Shown here: positions 1-5,426 of the stretch, in pieces
Layout of the letters: each line of letters begins with the position of its first letter
Position numbering within the stretch: position 1 is the stretch's first letter
Assembly (NCBI GenBank): GCA_019136175.1
Contig: JAGVUS010000106.1
Span: 1 to 5,426 of the forward strand
Direction: 5' to 3'
Length of the DNA: 5,426 nucleotides
Origin: Chloroflexota bacterium
GTDB taxonomy: Bacteria; Chloroflexota; Anaerolineae; Anaerolineales; Anaerolineaceae
Notes under the pieces: model-generated
The model's database searches: none
The model's input: only the letters and a program-made list of their open reading frames with translations
What the model was told of the DNA's origin: nothing
Made by a program: the position numbers and the translations under genes

Positions 1-615
1 CCGGATGTCTTTTTTGAACAACTGGAAGCCCGCTGGAAACAGTATCGAAGCCAATCCAAGGTAACCTTGATGGAAGCCTCGGAAAGTGAATTGTGGACCC
101 GCTGGCTTTTACCCCATTATCCGGCAGCCAAAATCAGGCCGCTGGCGGGCAGGCTGACCCGCCTGTGGCGTGATCATGATGGGCGCCGTATCCCAAGAGC
201 AGATGCCCGGGAAACAATCGTGGAGCTTCACCGCCGCGGCTACCTGTTGGGGATCATCGCCAACACCATTACCGAAACTGAGATTCCTGACTGGATGGAA
301 TCAGATGGCGTAACTGACTATTTCCAAACCGTTATTCTTTCATCCCGGGTGGGATATCGCAAACCTGACCCGGCAATTTACTGGCTGGCAGCCAGGAAAA
401 TTGGGGTGGAACCCATCAAGTGTGCCTACCTGGGAGACAATCCCGTCCGGGATGTGGAAGGCACACGCGCCGCAGGGTTCGGGATGATGATCCTGTTTGA
501 AGAACCAGCAACATTGGCAAAGGAGCCGCCCACCGGTGAGCATAAACCCGATTACACCATTCGTGAAACCAGGGAATTGCTGGACATTTTCCCTCCCCGC
601 GTCCCGATCCAATAA
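1..615 (+). CDS. HAD-superfamily hydrolase, 5'-truncated by window edge
   Basis: This is the 3' part (204 codons plus TAA) of a haloacid dehalogenase-like hydrolase, a cytosolic family that mostly removes phosphate from small metabolites. The frame is open from base 1, and residues encoded before the internal TTG/ATG at 67-72 already align with the downstream paralogue (LEARWKQYR versus LDARYKEYR). The gene therefore starts outside the window and not at 67. By comparison with the paralogue about 42 N-terminal residues are missing, including HAD motif I with the nucleophilic aspartate. Visible motifs are the motif III lysine in GYRKPDP (codon 361-363) and motif IV GDNPVRD (aspartates at 436-438 and 451-453). 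Motif II, normally Ser/Thr, reads GIIAN, with alanine at 259-261, which is unusual. The helical cap contains SELWTRWL. The gene lies 24 bases upstream of its paralogue in the same operon. Family assignment is firm; the substrate is unknown. Confidence 0.87.
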   Translation, partial: PDVFFEQLEARWKQYRSQSKVTLMEASESELWTRWLLPHYPAAKIRPLAGRLTRLWRDHDGRRIPRADARETIVELHRRGYLLGIIANTITETEIPDWMESDGVTDYFQTVILSSRVGYRKPDPAIYWLAARKIGVEPIKCAYLGDNPVRDVEGTRAAGFGMMILFEEPATLAKEPPTGEHKPDYTIRETRELLDIFPPRVPIQ

Positions 616-622
616 TCTGCCT

Positions 623-628
623 GGGAGG
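623..628 (+). promoter_or_regulatory. Ribosome binding site for the second HAD gene
   Basis: GGGAGG lies 11 bases before the GTG at 640. It supports GTG as the start, because no in-frame ATG lies closer and the motif I aspartate is only 10 residues further on. Confidence 0.7.
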
Positions 629-639
629 CTGACATTACT

Positions 640-1386
640 GTGAACGATCATATTGAAGCCATTTTTCTGGATATGGGAAACACTCTCCGCATTTTAACAA
701 AAAATGAGGAGCATCAAGCCCGGGCGCGGCTGAGAATCACTGAACTGGTTGGTACGGATGAAGATCCCCGGATATTCTGTGACCGGTTGGATGCCCGGTA
801 CAAGGAATATCGCAAATGGGCATTTGAAAATTTGCGCGAGGCACCCGAGTCGGAACTTTGGACGCGCTGGCTTGTGCCGGAATTTCCGGCAGACAGGATT
901 GGACCCCTGGGGGTGGAGTTAACCTACCAATACCGTCAATCCATGGGGCTGCGAGTCATGGTGGAAAGCGGCAGGGAAGTGGTGTTGGAATTGAGCCGCC
1001 GCGGTTATATTCTTGGGATTATCAGCAATGTCATTACATCCCGTGAGATTCCGGATTGGCTGGAAGAGGAAGGCTTAACCCCATATTTCCGATCGGTGGT
1101 TCTGTCTTCTGTGATGGGAATTCGAAAACCTGCCCCGGAGATTTACCTGGAGGCAGCCAGGCGGGCTGGTGTATTGCCGGAAAAGTGTGCATATGTCGGT
1201 GATAATCTCAAACGGGATGTGACAGGCACCCGCCGGGCGGGATTTGGCATGGCAGTGATTTATATCAGCCTGGAAGAGCTTCAGGATGCAGAAATTACGG
1301 ATGAGAACCGACCGGATGCAATCATTCATTCGTTTGCCCAACTCCTGGATATATTTCCGGGTGGTATCCATTTGCAGCAAAAATAA
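640..1386 (+). CDS. HAD-superfamily hydrolase (tandem paralogue of the first gene)
   Basis: A complete 248-residue HAD hydrolase, probably a cytosolic phosphatase of the phosphoglycolate phosphatase/YihX-like type with an alpha-helical cap. Motif I is FLDMGNT, with nucleophile D11 and glycine (G13) where many family members have the second, acid-base aspartate; as I recall, YihX-like phosphatases also have DxGN here. Motif II is IISN (S129), motif III is IRKPAPE (K163), and motif IV is VGDNLKRD (D188, D193). Residues about 20-105 form the cap, including ELWTRWL, which is shared with the upstream gene. The two proteins look roughly half identical by eye over their whole shared length, so they arose by tandem duplication. 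The GTG start at 640 is chosen from the GGGAGG at 623-628 and the closeness of motif I. A 26-base gap leads to the permuted phosphoglycerate mutase. The substrate cannot be told from the sequence; a phosphorylated small acid or sugar fits the context, but this is inference. Confidence 0.9.
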   Translation: MNDHIEAIFLDMGNTLRILTKNEEHQARARLRITELVGTDEDPRIFCDRLDARYKEYRKWAFENLREAPESELWTRWLVPEFPADRIGPLGVELTYQYRQSMGLRVMVESGREVVLELSRRGYILGIISNVITSREIPDWLEEEGLTPYFRSVVLSSVMGIRKPAPEIYLEAARRAGVLPEKCAYVGDNLKRDVTGTRRAGFGMAVIYISLEELQDAEITDENRPDAIIHSFAQLLDIFPGGIHLQQK

Positions 1387-1400
1387 TCCACATTGCCCCG

Positions 1401-1407
1401 GGAAGGG
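1401..1407 (+). promoter_or_regulatory. Ribosome binding site for the permuted phosphoglycerate mutase
   Basis: GGAAGGG sits 5 bases before GTG 1413 and 14 bases before the in-frame ATG 1422. The spacing favours GTG as the start and shows that the permuted N-terminus has its own initiation signal. The ATG at 1408 is in another frame and meets TGA at 1414. Confidence 0.65.
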
Positions 1408-1412
1408 ATGAA

Positions 1413-3017
1413 GTGAATAATATGAACACAAACGGCAGAGACAATGGAGGCAAGTTATTGGCAAACGCAGTCCGGCTGGCTTATCAGCAGGGGCAGACGG
1501 ATTATTCAATGGAGCCTTTTGTCCGGGTGGACCAGGCTGGAAAACCAGTGGGGATGATTCAAGATGGTGATTCGGTTGTTTTTTGCTGCCGGCGTGGTGA
1601 GCGGGAGGTGGAACTGACGGAGGCTTTTACCGAATCTGAATTTCCTCATTTTGACCGCAGTAACCTGACCGGGGTATATTTTGTCATCCTGACCCTGTAT
1701 CATGAAAAATTCAAGGACCTCCCGGTGGCTTTTGCGCCTGTCAACCTGGCGGATACCCTGGGGGAGCTGGTCAGTCGGGAAAACCGCAGTCAAATGCGCT
1801 GTTCCGAGTCGGAAAAATTTGCTCATGTGACCTTTTTTCTCAATGGGGGGAACAACCGGGCATTTCCAGGAGAAATGGATGTTCGCATTCCGTCCCCCAA
1901 GGGACAGTCCTATGAAACCATTCCAGAATTAAGTCTGCCCCGGGTTACAGAGGAAGTGATTCAAGGAATTCAAAAGGGATATGATCTAATTATTACCAAT
2001 TTTGCCAATGGCGATGTAATTGGACATACATCCAGCCGGGAAGCAAAAATCCAGTGTGCGGCGGCTGTGGATGTTCATCTGGGCAGGGTGGTGGAGGCAG
2101 CCATGGCGGAAAATTATGTAATTGCGATTACTGCAGACCATGGAAATTTGGAAGAAATGGTGACTGCTGAAGGTGCCGCTCATGTTGCCCATACCGCCAA
2201 CCCGGTTCCCTTCCTCCTGATCGATCCGCAAACCCGTTTTCGGGCTCAGGTGATTGATGGGAGTCTTTCGGATATTGCCCCCACCATTCTGGGGGTTTTG
2301 GATATCCCTGTTCCTGAATCGATGACTGGCACTACCCTTGCGCCCGGGCATGAATTTGGACCTGGCAGGAAAATGCTTCTGATCATCCTGGATGGATGGG
2401 GAATTGGCAGGGAAGATTCCACCAATCCCATTTACCTGGCGGAAACACCGGTCTGGGATCGACTGGTTGCATTGTACCCGCCTTCCAGGCTGCAGGCTTC
2501 CGGTGAAGCCGTGGGCTTAAAAGCTGGAAAAACCGGGAATTCCGAAGCTGGGCACATGAATATCGGAGCGGGGCGTGTGGTTCTTCAGGATGATGTCCGG
2601 CTGGACCAAGCAATGAAGGATGGCTCATTCTACACAAACGAGGTAATTCTGAAATCCATTCGGCGTGCCAGGGAAAATGGCACCAGCCTTCACCTGATTG
2701 GTTTATTAACTGAGAAAAGCTCTCATGGCTCCATGGATTATCCGCTGGCGATTCTCCAAATGGCGAAAGATCAGGGTCTGGAGCGGGTTTTTGTTCACAT
2801 TATCTTTGATGGAAGATCAACAGAACCGGGAAGTGCGCCTGACCTGCTGGAAAAAATGGAGATCCGAATGCGGGAGATTGGTATTGGGGAGATTGTATCG
2901 GGAATTGGCAGAGGGATTGCGCTGGATCGGGATGGAAATTACGGCAGGATTGAAAAAACGTATCGCTCTTTGGTCCAAGGGATCGGTCACCCCTATCCGG
3001 ATGTGAGCATTAAATGA
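1413..3017 (+). CDS. Circularly permuted cofactor-independent phosphoglycerate mutase (GpmI-like)
   Basis: A 534-residue alkaline-phosphatase-superfamily enzyme related to GpmI, which interconverts 3- and 2-phosphoglycerate in glycolysis using two Mn ions and a phosphoserine intermediate. The order is swapped. Residues about 13-305 match the second part of ordinary GpmI and residues about 320-530 match the first part. In the first segment are R61 and R64 (CRRGER), K135 (SESEK), D201 and H205 (NGDVIGH), D242 and H243 (TADHGN) and H260 (AHT). In the second segment are D327 (ILDGWG), nucleophile S377 (GNSEAGH), H438, R468 (DGRS), R500 and R506 (LDRD). These correspond to the known GpmI set, using Geobacillus numbering from memory: R261, R264, K336, D403, H407, D444, H445, H462, D12, S62, H123, R153, R185, R191. 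All metal ligands and the serine are present. D154 is replaced by S469, and other pocket positions differ (Y510 and G511 for Trp-Asp). The length is near normal (about 510) plus a short N-terminal tail and linker. The stop overlaps the next start (ATGA). The fold family is certain; phosphoglycerate as the real substrate is only likely. Confidence 0.93.
   Translation: MNNMNTNGRDNGGKLLANAVRLAYQQGQTDYSMEPFVRVDQAGKPVGMIQDGDSVVFCCRRGEREVELTEAFTESEFPHFDRSNLTGVYFVILTLYHEKFKDLPVAFAPVNLADTLGELVSRENRSQMRCSESEKFAHVTFFLNGGNNRAFPGEMDVRIPSPKGQSYETIPELSLPRVTEEVIQGIQKGYDLIITNFANGDVIGHTSSREAKIQCAAAVDVHLGRVVEAAMAENYVIAITADHGNLEEMVTAEGAAHVAHTANPVPFLLIDPQTRFRAQVIDGSLSDIAPTILGVLDIPVPESMTGTTLAPGHEFGPGRKMLLIILDGWGIGREDSTNPIYLAETPVWDRLVALYPPSRLQASGEAVGLKAGKTGNSEAGHMNIGAGRVVLQDDVRLDQAMKDGSFYTNEVILKSIRRARENGTSLHLIGLLTEKSSHGSMDYPLAILQMAKDQGLERVFVHIIFDGRSTEPGSAPDLLEKMEIRMREIGIGEIVSGIGRGIALDRDGNYGRIEKTYRSLVQGIGHPYPDVSIK
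1449..2327 (+). other. Permuted segment 1: equivalent of the second part of canonical GpmI
   Basis: Residues about 13-305 of the permuted enzyme. The segment starts at the equivalent of roughly residue 213 of ordinary GpmI, inside the transferase domain, and runs to the ordinary C-terminus (LSDIAPTILGVL then PESMTG). It carries one lobe of the transferase domain (to about residue 110) followed by most of the phosphatase domain with five of the metal ligands. Matching motif positions give a nearly constant offset of 200-202 against Geobacillus GpmI numbering recalled from memory, so there are few insertions or deletions. Confidence 0.85.
2328..2372 (+). other. Linker joining the former C- and N-termini of GpmI
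   Basis: Residues 306-320 (GTTLAPGHEFGPGRK) connect the motif that normally ends GpmI (MTG followed by a few residues) to the hydrophobic strand that normally begins it (MLLIILDGWG). The linker is short, glycine/proline-rich and in a single open frame. In known GpmI structures the two termini both belong to the phosphatase domain, so a short link is plausible. A methionine codon at 2373 marks the old start position, but AGGA lies only 2 bases before it, too close for a good ribosome site. Confidence 0.8.
2370..3002 (+). other. Permuted segment 2: equivalent of the first part of canonical GpmI
   Basis: Residues about 320-530. It begins with the strand and metal aspartate that open ordinary GpmI (ILDGWG), then the serine-nucleophile motif GNSEAGHMNIGAGR. 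The other half of the transferase domain follows: LHLIGLLTEKSSHGS, VFVHIIFDGRS, and GIGRGIALDRD then RIEKTYRSL. The offset to Geobacillus GpmI numbering (recalled) is a constant 315 across D327, S377, H438, R468, R500 and R506. It ends at about canonical residue 215, right where segment 1 starts. Confidence 0.85.
3014..3017 (+). other. ATGA stop/start overlap (translational coupling)
   Basis: The TGA of the permuted mutase (3015-3017) overlaps the ATG of the kinase (3014-3016). Such overlaps usually mean that ribosomes finishing the first gene re-initiate on the second, so the two proteins are probably made in linked amounts. This is the only overlapping junction in the window. Confidence 0.8.
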
Positions 3018-4204
3018 CACACGGTTACCCGCTTGATCACCCCCGGCTTTTTTCAGAGTTGCTGTATCAAAAAATGATTCAGATCAATCCTGGCATGGCG
3101 GAATTGGAGTTATATGAATTCCGTTATGCCTTGGAACGCCTGATTCCTGATCGCGGATGGGAAGCCATTTCCTGGGGGGAACCAGACGAACTGGACAGGG
3201 TGATATGCCAGAGAAGTTTTTTTGAAAAAATCCAATTGAAGCCGGTGCAAAACGGCAAAATTGTGCTGGATGATACGATTGTCCACCTGACACGGCTTCT
3301 TTTTGCGGGGCTGGTAATGGACGTGTATCCCTTGGATTGGGTGCGGGAACGGTTTTATTTTGATTTGCGCAGTTTTCTTTTCTATGTAAGGACCCGGTAT
3401 TTCACGCCTGCTGTGCTATCCCATTTTGGCTGCAAGCCATATCAAACTTTTCCATCCGGGCAGGTTCGGTTTGATGTACAACAGGACATTGGATACAGGG
3501 AATATCAACTTGCCAACCGGGAGGTTGACGAAGCATTTATCCAGATCATCCGGAGTGTGGTTGCTGCAAGCGGCACGCCGTTCCTGATGACCATTGCCGG
3601 ACCGACTGCTTCCGGTAAGACGGAAATCGTTGAACGGCTGCGCGGTGAAATGGAAAAGGACGGCAGGCGGGTCAATTCCATCGAAATGGATCATTTCTAT
3701 AAAGATCGTGAATTCCGGGATGGGCATTCATTGAACCAGAAGGTCATTCATTTTGAGATCTTCCAGAATGCCATGCGGGATCTTATGGCTGGGAAGCGGG
3801 TCACCATCCCACAATATGATTTTTATGCAGCAACTTCGAGCCATGACCTGGAGGGCAGGTTGAGACCGGGTGCTGTGCCGATGGAAATTTCACCTGCGGA
3901 TATTCTCTTTCTGGAAGGAAATTTCCCATTTCATATCCCGGAAATTGCCCGGTGGATTGGATTGAAAGTGGTGTACCTGGCGGATGATCCGGTACGCTTG
4001 AAACGAAAGTGGAAACGGGACATTGATTATCGAAAAAAATATGACATCAACTATTTTTGCAACCGGTATTTTCGCACCCAGTATCTCCGGGCGGTGGATG
4101 TTTATCAACCCCTGATGGAAGTGTGCGATATGGTTGTAGACACCACCTCGGCAGCCATCTGGTTGTTGCCGCAACTTTCGCGTGAGCTTCATCCGTTGAC
4201 CTGA
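3014..4204 (+). CDS. P-loop kinase of the phosphoribulokinase/uridine kinase family with an unrecognised N-terminal domain
   Basis: A 396-residue protein in two parts. Residues 1 to about 185 match no family I recognise: they are aromatic-rich, mixed polar and helical in look (YEFRYALERL, FYFDLRSFLFYVRTRYF), with no signal peptide or clear membrane span. Residues about 190-396 form an ATP-dependent small-molecule kinase. They show Walker A GPTASGKT (196-203), the acceptor-site motif MDHFYKD (D226, like the HDSYYKD region of uridine kinase), PQYDF (266-270), the Walker-B-like strand DILFLEGNFPF (296-306) and a lid with RLKRKWKRDID (328-338). Ordinary uridine kinase is about 210 residues, so the N-terminal half is extra. 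The ATG at 3014 overlaps the preceding TGA as ATGA and there is no strong ribosome site of its own, which suggests translational coupling to the permuted mutase. The PRK/URK clan also includes phosphoribulokinase, pantothenate kinase and plant D-glycerate 3-kinase, so the substrate is open; glycerate would fit the neighbours but is inference. Confidence 0.83.
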   Translation: MTHGYPLDHPRLFSELLYQKMIQINPGMAELELYEFRYALERLIPDRGWEAISWGEPDELDRVICQRSFFEKIQLKPVQNGKIVLDDTIVHLTRLLFAGLVMDVYPLDWVRERFYFDLRSFLFYVRTRYFTPAVLSHFGCKPYQTFPSGQVRFDVQQDIGYREYQLANREVDEAFIQIIRSVVAASGTPFLMTIAGPTASGKTEIVERLRGEMEKDGRRVNSIEMDHFYKDREFRDGHSLNQKVIHFEIFQNAMRDLMAGKRVTIPQYDFYAATSSHDLEGRLRPGAVPMEISPADILFLEGNFPFHIPEIARWIGLKVVYLADDPVRLKRKWKRDIDYRKKYDINYFCNRYFRTQYLRAVDVYQPLMEVCDMVVDTTSAAIWLLPQLSRELHPLT

Positions 4205-4213
4205 TTTGTGACA

Positions 4214-4218
4214 GAGGA
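4214..4218 (+). promoter_or_regulatory. Ribosome binding site for the archaeal-type phosphoglycerate mutase
   Basis: GAGGA lies 6 bases before ATG 4225, in the 20-base gap after the kinase. It supports that start even though the protein then has about 16 residues before the first conserved strand. Confidence 0.7.
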
Positions 4219-4224
4219 CCCCCC

Positions 4225-5426
4225 ATGTTTCATTCTTTTTTTCAAAAACGCACGGTTTCATCGGATACCAAAATCGTGATGCTGATCCTGGATGGATTGG
4301 GCGGGTTGGCAAGGGAACCGGGTGGAAAAACAGAATTGGAAACGGCTTGTAAACCGAACCTGGATTGGCTGGCAAGCCAATCGGCGTTGGGATTAACAGT
4401 CCCAATTGGACCGGGAATTACTACTGGCAGCGGACCCGGTCACCTGGCGATTTTTGGGTACGATCCAATCCAATATGAAATAGGACGTGGCGCATTGGAG
4501 GCTTTGGGTGTGGATTTTGACCTTCAACCGGATGATATTGCAGCGCGGGGAAATTTTTGCACTGTGGATGAGAATGGCATCCTGCTGGATCGCCGGGCAG
4601 GTCGTCTGCCAACCGAACAAAGTTCCCGGCTGGTGGATCTACTGAGAACCATCCGGGTGGAAGGAATGGAAATTCATATCGAAGTGGTGAAGGAACATCG
4701 TTTTGCCGTGATTCTGCGTGGCACAGGCTTGGGATCTGCTCTGACAGATACGGATCCGCTTAAAGTTGGGGTGGCACCCATGGAAGTCAGGGGCGGGGAT
4801 GCTGCCTCCGAAACAACCGCTGGTTTGATTAACAAGTTTATCCGGCAGGCAAGACGAATTCTCGCAAACCAATCACCAGCCAATATGCTGTTGCTGCGAG
4901 GATTTGATCGTTTGCCCAAGGTTCCCCCATATTCCGAGATTTTTCACCTTCATGCTGCTGCCATCGCCATCAATGGAATGTATAAAGGTGTATCCCGCCT
5001 GGTTGGCATGGATGTCCTGGATGTACCAGGTAATACGCTCATGGATGAATTCAGCACATTGGAGCAGCACTGGAACGATTACGATTTCTTCTACCTGCAT
5101 TATAAAAAGACGGATACTTGTGGAGAAAGCGGCGATTTCGATGGCAAGGTGGCTGCAATTGAAGAGTATGATGCCCAGTTGCCCCGATTGATGGCATTAA
5201 ACCCGGACGTGGTGATTGTTGGCGGGGACCATTCCTCACCAGCCGTACTAAAATCACACAGTTGGCATCCTGTTCCGTTGATGGTGTATTCCCGGTTTGT
5301 GCGGGCAGATGGCATTCCGGAATTTGGTGAAACAGCCTGCCGCAGAGGGAGCTTGGGAATCCTTCCCGCCCAGCACGTCATGCCGATTGCTCTCGCCAAT
5401 GCAGGCAGGGTTGCCAAATACGGTGC
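4225..5426 (+). CDS. apgM: Archaeal-type cofactor-independent phosphoglycerate mutase (aPGM), 3' end cut by window
   Basis: Four hundred codons are open to the window end. The enzyme interconverts 3- and 2-phosphoglycerate through a metal-dependent phosphoserine mechanism in glycolysis or gluconeogenesis. It belongs to the same superfamily as GpmI but to the distinct archaeal-type family, about 400-410 residues long, here in the normal motif order. Visible are MLILDGLGG (metal aspartate D23), TTGSGPGHLAIFGYDP (likely nucleophile S69), YEIGRGALEALG, AARGNFCTVD, LDRRAGR (121-127), FYLHYKKTD (D297), GGDHSSP (D335, H336) and HSWHPVPL (H345). It ends at VAKYG plus two bases, close to the KFGA-type ends of known members, so only a residue or so plus the stop is missing. 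At residue 301 there is glutamate (TDTCGES) where Pyrococcus aPGM, as I recall it, has a metal histidine (TDAAGHD). It follows the kinase by 20 bases and probably belongs to the same transcript. Confidence 0.92.
   Translation, partial: MFHSFFQKRTVSSDTKIVMLILDGLGGLAREPGGKTELETACKPNLDWLASQSALGLTVPIGPGITTGSGPGHLAIFGYDPIQYEIGRGALEALGVDFDLQPDDIAARGNFCTVDENGILLDRRAGRLPTEQSSRLVDLLRTIRVEGMEIHIEVVKEHRFAVILRGTGLGSALTDTDPLKVGVAPMEVRGGDAASETTAGLINKFIRQARRILANQSPANMLLLRGFDRLPKVPPYSEIFHLHAAAIAINGMYKGVSRLVGMDVLDVPGNTLMDEFSTLEQHWNDYDFFYLHYKKTDTCGESGDFDGKVAAIEEYDAQLPRLMALNPDVVIVGGDHSSPAVLKSHSWHPVPLMVYSRFVRADGIPEFGETACRRGSLGILPAQHVMPIALANAGRVAKYG

Noticed and set aside
67..615. TTG/ATG at 67-72 as the start of the first gene
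   Set aside because: The same frame is open back to base 1 and its upstream residues align with the cap domain of the downstream paralogue, so the true start is outside the window. A start here would also lack HAD motif I.
1075..1509. Antisense open frame of 144 codons across the second HAD gene and the mutase start
   Set aside because: It is a shadow of two well-supported genes on the + strand, and its translation is cysteine- and histidine-rich with no known family.
2725..3006. Second + frame of 93 codons inside the permuted mutase
   Set aside because: It is out of frame with conserved GpmI motifs over the same bases and is rich in Trp and Arg, typical of an off-frame reading.
2373..3017. 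Separate gene starting at the internal ATG 2373 (split GpmI in place of a permuted fusion)
   Set aside because: The frame is continuous from 1413 with no stop, and AGGA is only 2 bases before this ATG, too close for good initiation. Internal initiation cannot be fully excluded, but a fused product is the simplest reading.
1413..3017. Misassembly or frameshift as the source of the swapped order
   Set aside because: The order needs precise in-frame joining, a fitting start and ribosome site, a short linker and a clean ATGA coupling to the next gene, all present. Raw reads would still be the final proof.
3599..3622. GPTASGKT as a sign of MiaA (tRNA dimethylallyltransferase)
   Set aside because: MiaA shares this Walker A form, but the downstream DHFYKD, PQYDF and RDID lid motifs match uridine kinase/PRK proteins, not MiaA.
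3890..4405. Antisense open frame of 171 codons
   Set aside because: It lies opposite the kinase and the aPGM start, both with strong family motifs. Its translation is proline- and histidine-rich with no recognisable motif, and it has no plausible operon context.
4639..5417. Several antisense and off-frame open frames over the last gene
   Set aside because: The + frame from 4225 carries continuous aPGM motifs to the window end; the others have no recognisable content.

Overview
The window is a gene-dense stretch with five genes, all on the + strand. The gaps are 24, 26 and 20 bases, and one junction is a 4-base ATGA overlap. It reads as part of a single operon. Both outer genes are cut by the window: the first lacks its 5' end and the last lacks only its final codon or codons. 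No promoter, terminator, RNA gene, repeat array or mobile element is visible, and no stretch over 30 bases is free of genes.

Layout: (1) 1-615, the 3' part of a HAD-superfamily hydrolase; (2) 640-1386, a complete HAD hydrolase that is a clear tandem paralogue of the first; (3) 1413-3017, a cofactor-independent phosphoglycerate mutase (GpmI/iPGM type) whose halves are in swapped order, i.e. a circularly permuted iPGM; (4) 3014-4204, a P-loop kinase of the phosphoribulokinase/uridine kinase family behind an unrecognised N-terminal domain of about 185 residues; (5) 4225-5426, an archaeal-type phosphoglycerate mutase (aPGM/ApgM), nearly complete.

The main discovery candidate is gene 3. Residues about 13-305 match the second part of ordinary GpmI (ADHGN, NGD-x3-H and AHT metal motifs, SESEK lysine). 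Residues about 320-530 match its first part (ILDG aspartate, GNSEAGH serine nucleophile, DGR, GRG-x4-DRD). The new ends fall next to each other in the ordinary protein, so almost nothing is lost or repeated. All metal ligands and the nucleophile are kept, but several substrate-pocket positions differ, notably the usual DGRD, which here is DGRS. In ordinary iPGM the transferase domain is inserted into the phosphatase domain; here the phosphatase domain is continuous and nested inside a split transferase domain.

How the genes might work together is inference. Two unrelated-looking but superfamily-related phosphoglycerate mutases, a small-molecule kinase and two HAD phosphatases suggest a locus handling phosphorylated small acids or sugars, perhaps glycerate or phosphoglycerates. 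The aPGM could supply ordinary glycolytic activity, freeing the permuted enzyme for another substrate or role.

Organism: a bacterium of moderate GC content (slightly above 50% by eye), with GTG starts and good Shine-Dalgarno sites. An aPGM of this kind in a bacterial-style operon would fit Chloroflexota (Anaerolineae-like) or a similar anaerobic or thermophilic lineage, but this is a weak guess from memory of the families and not shown by the window.
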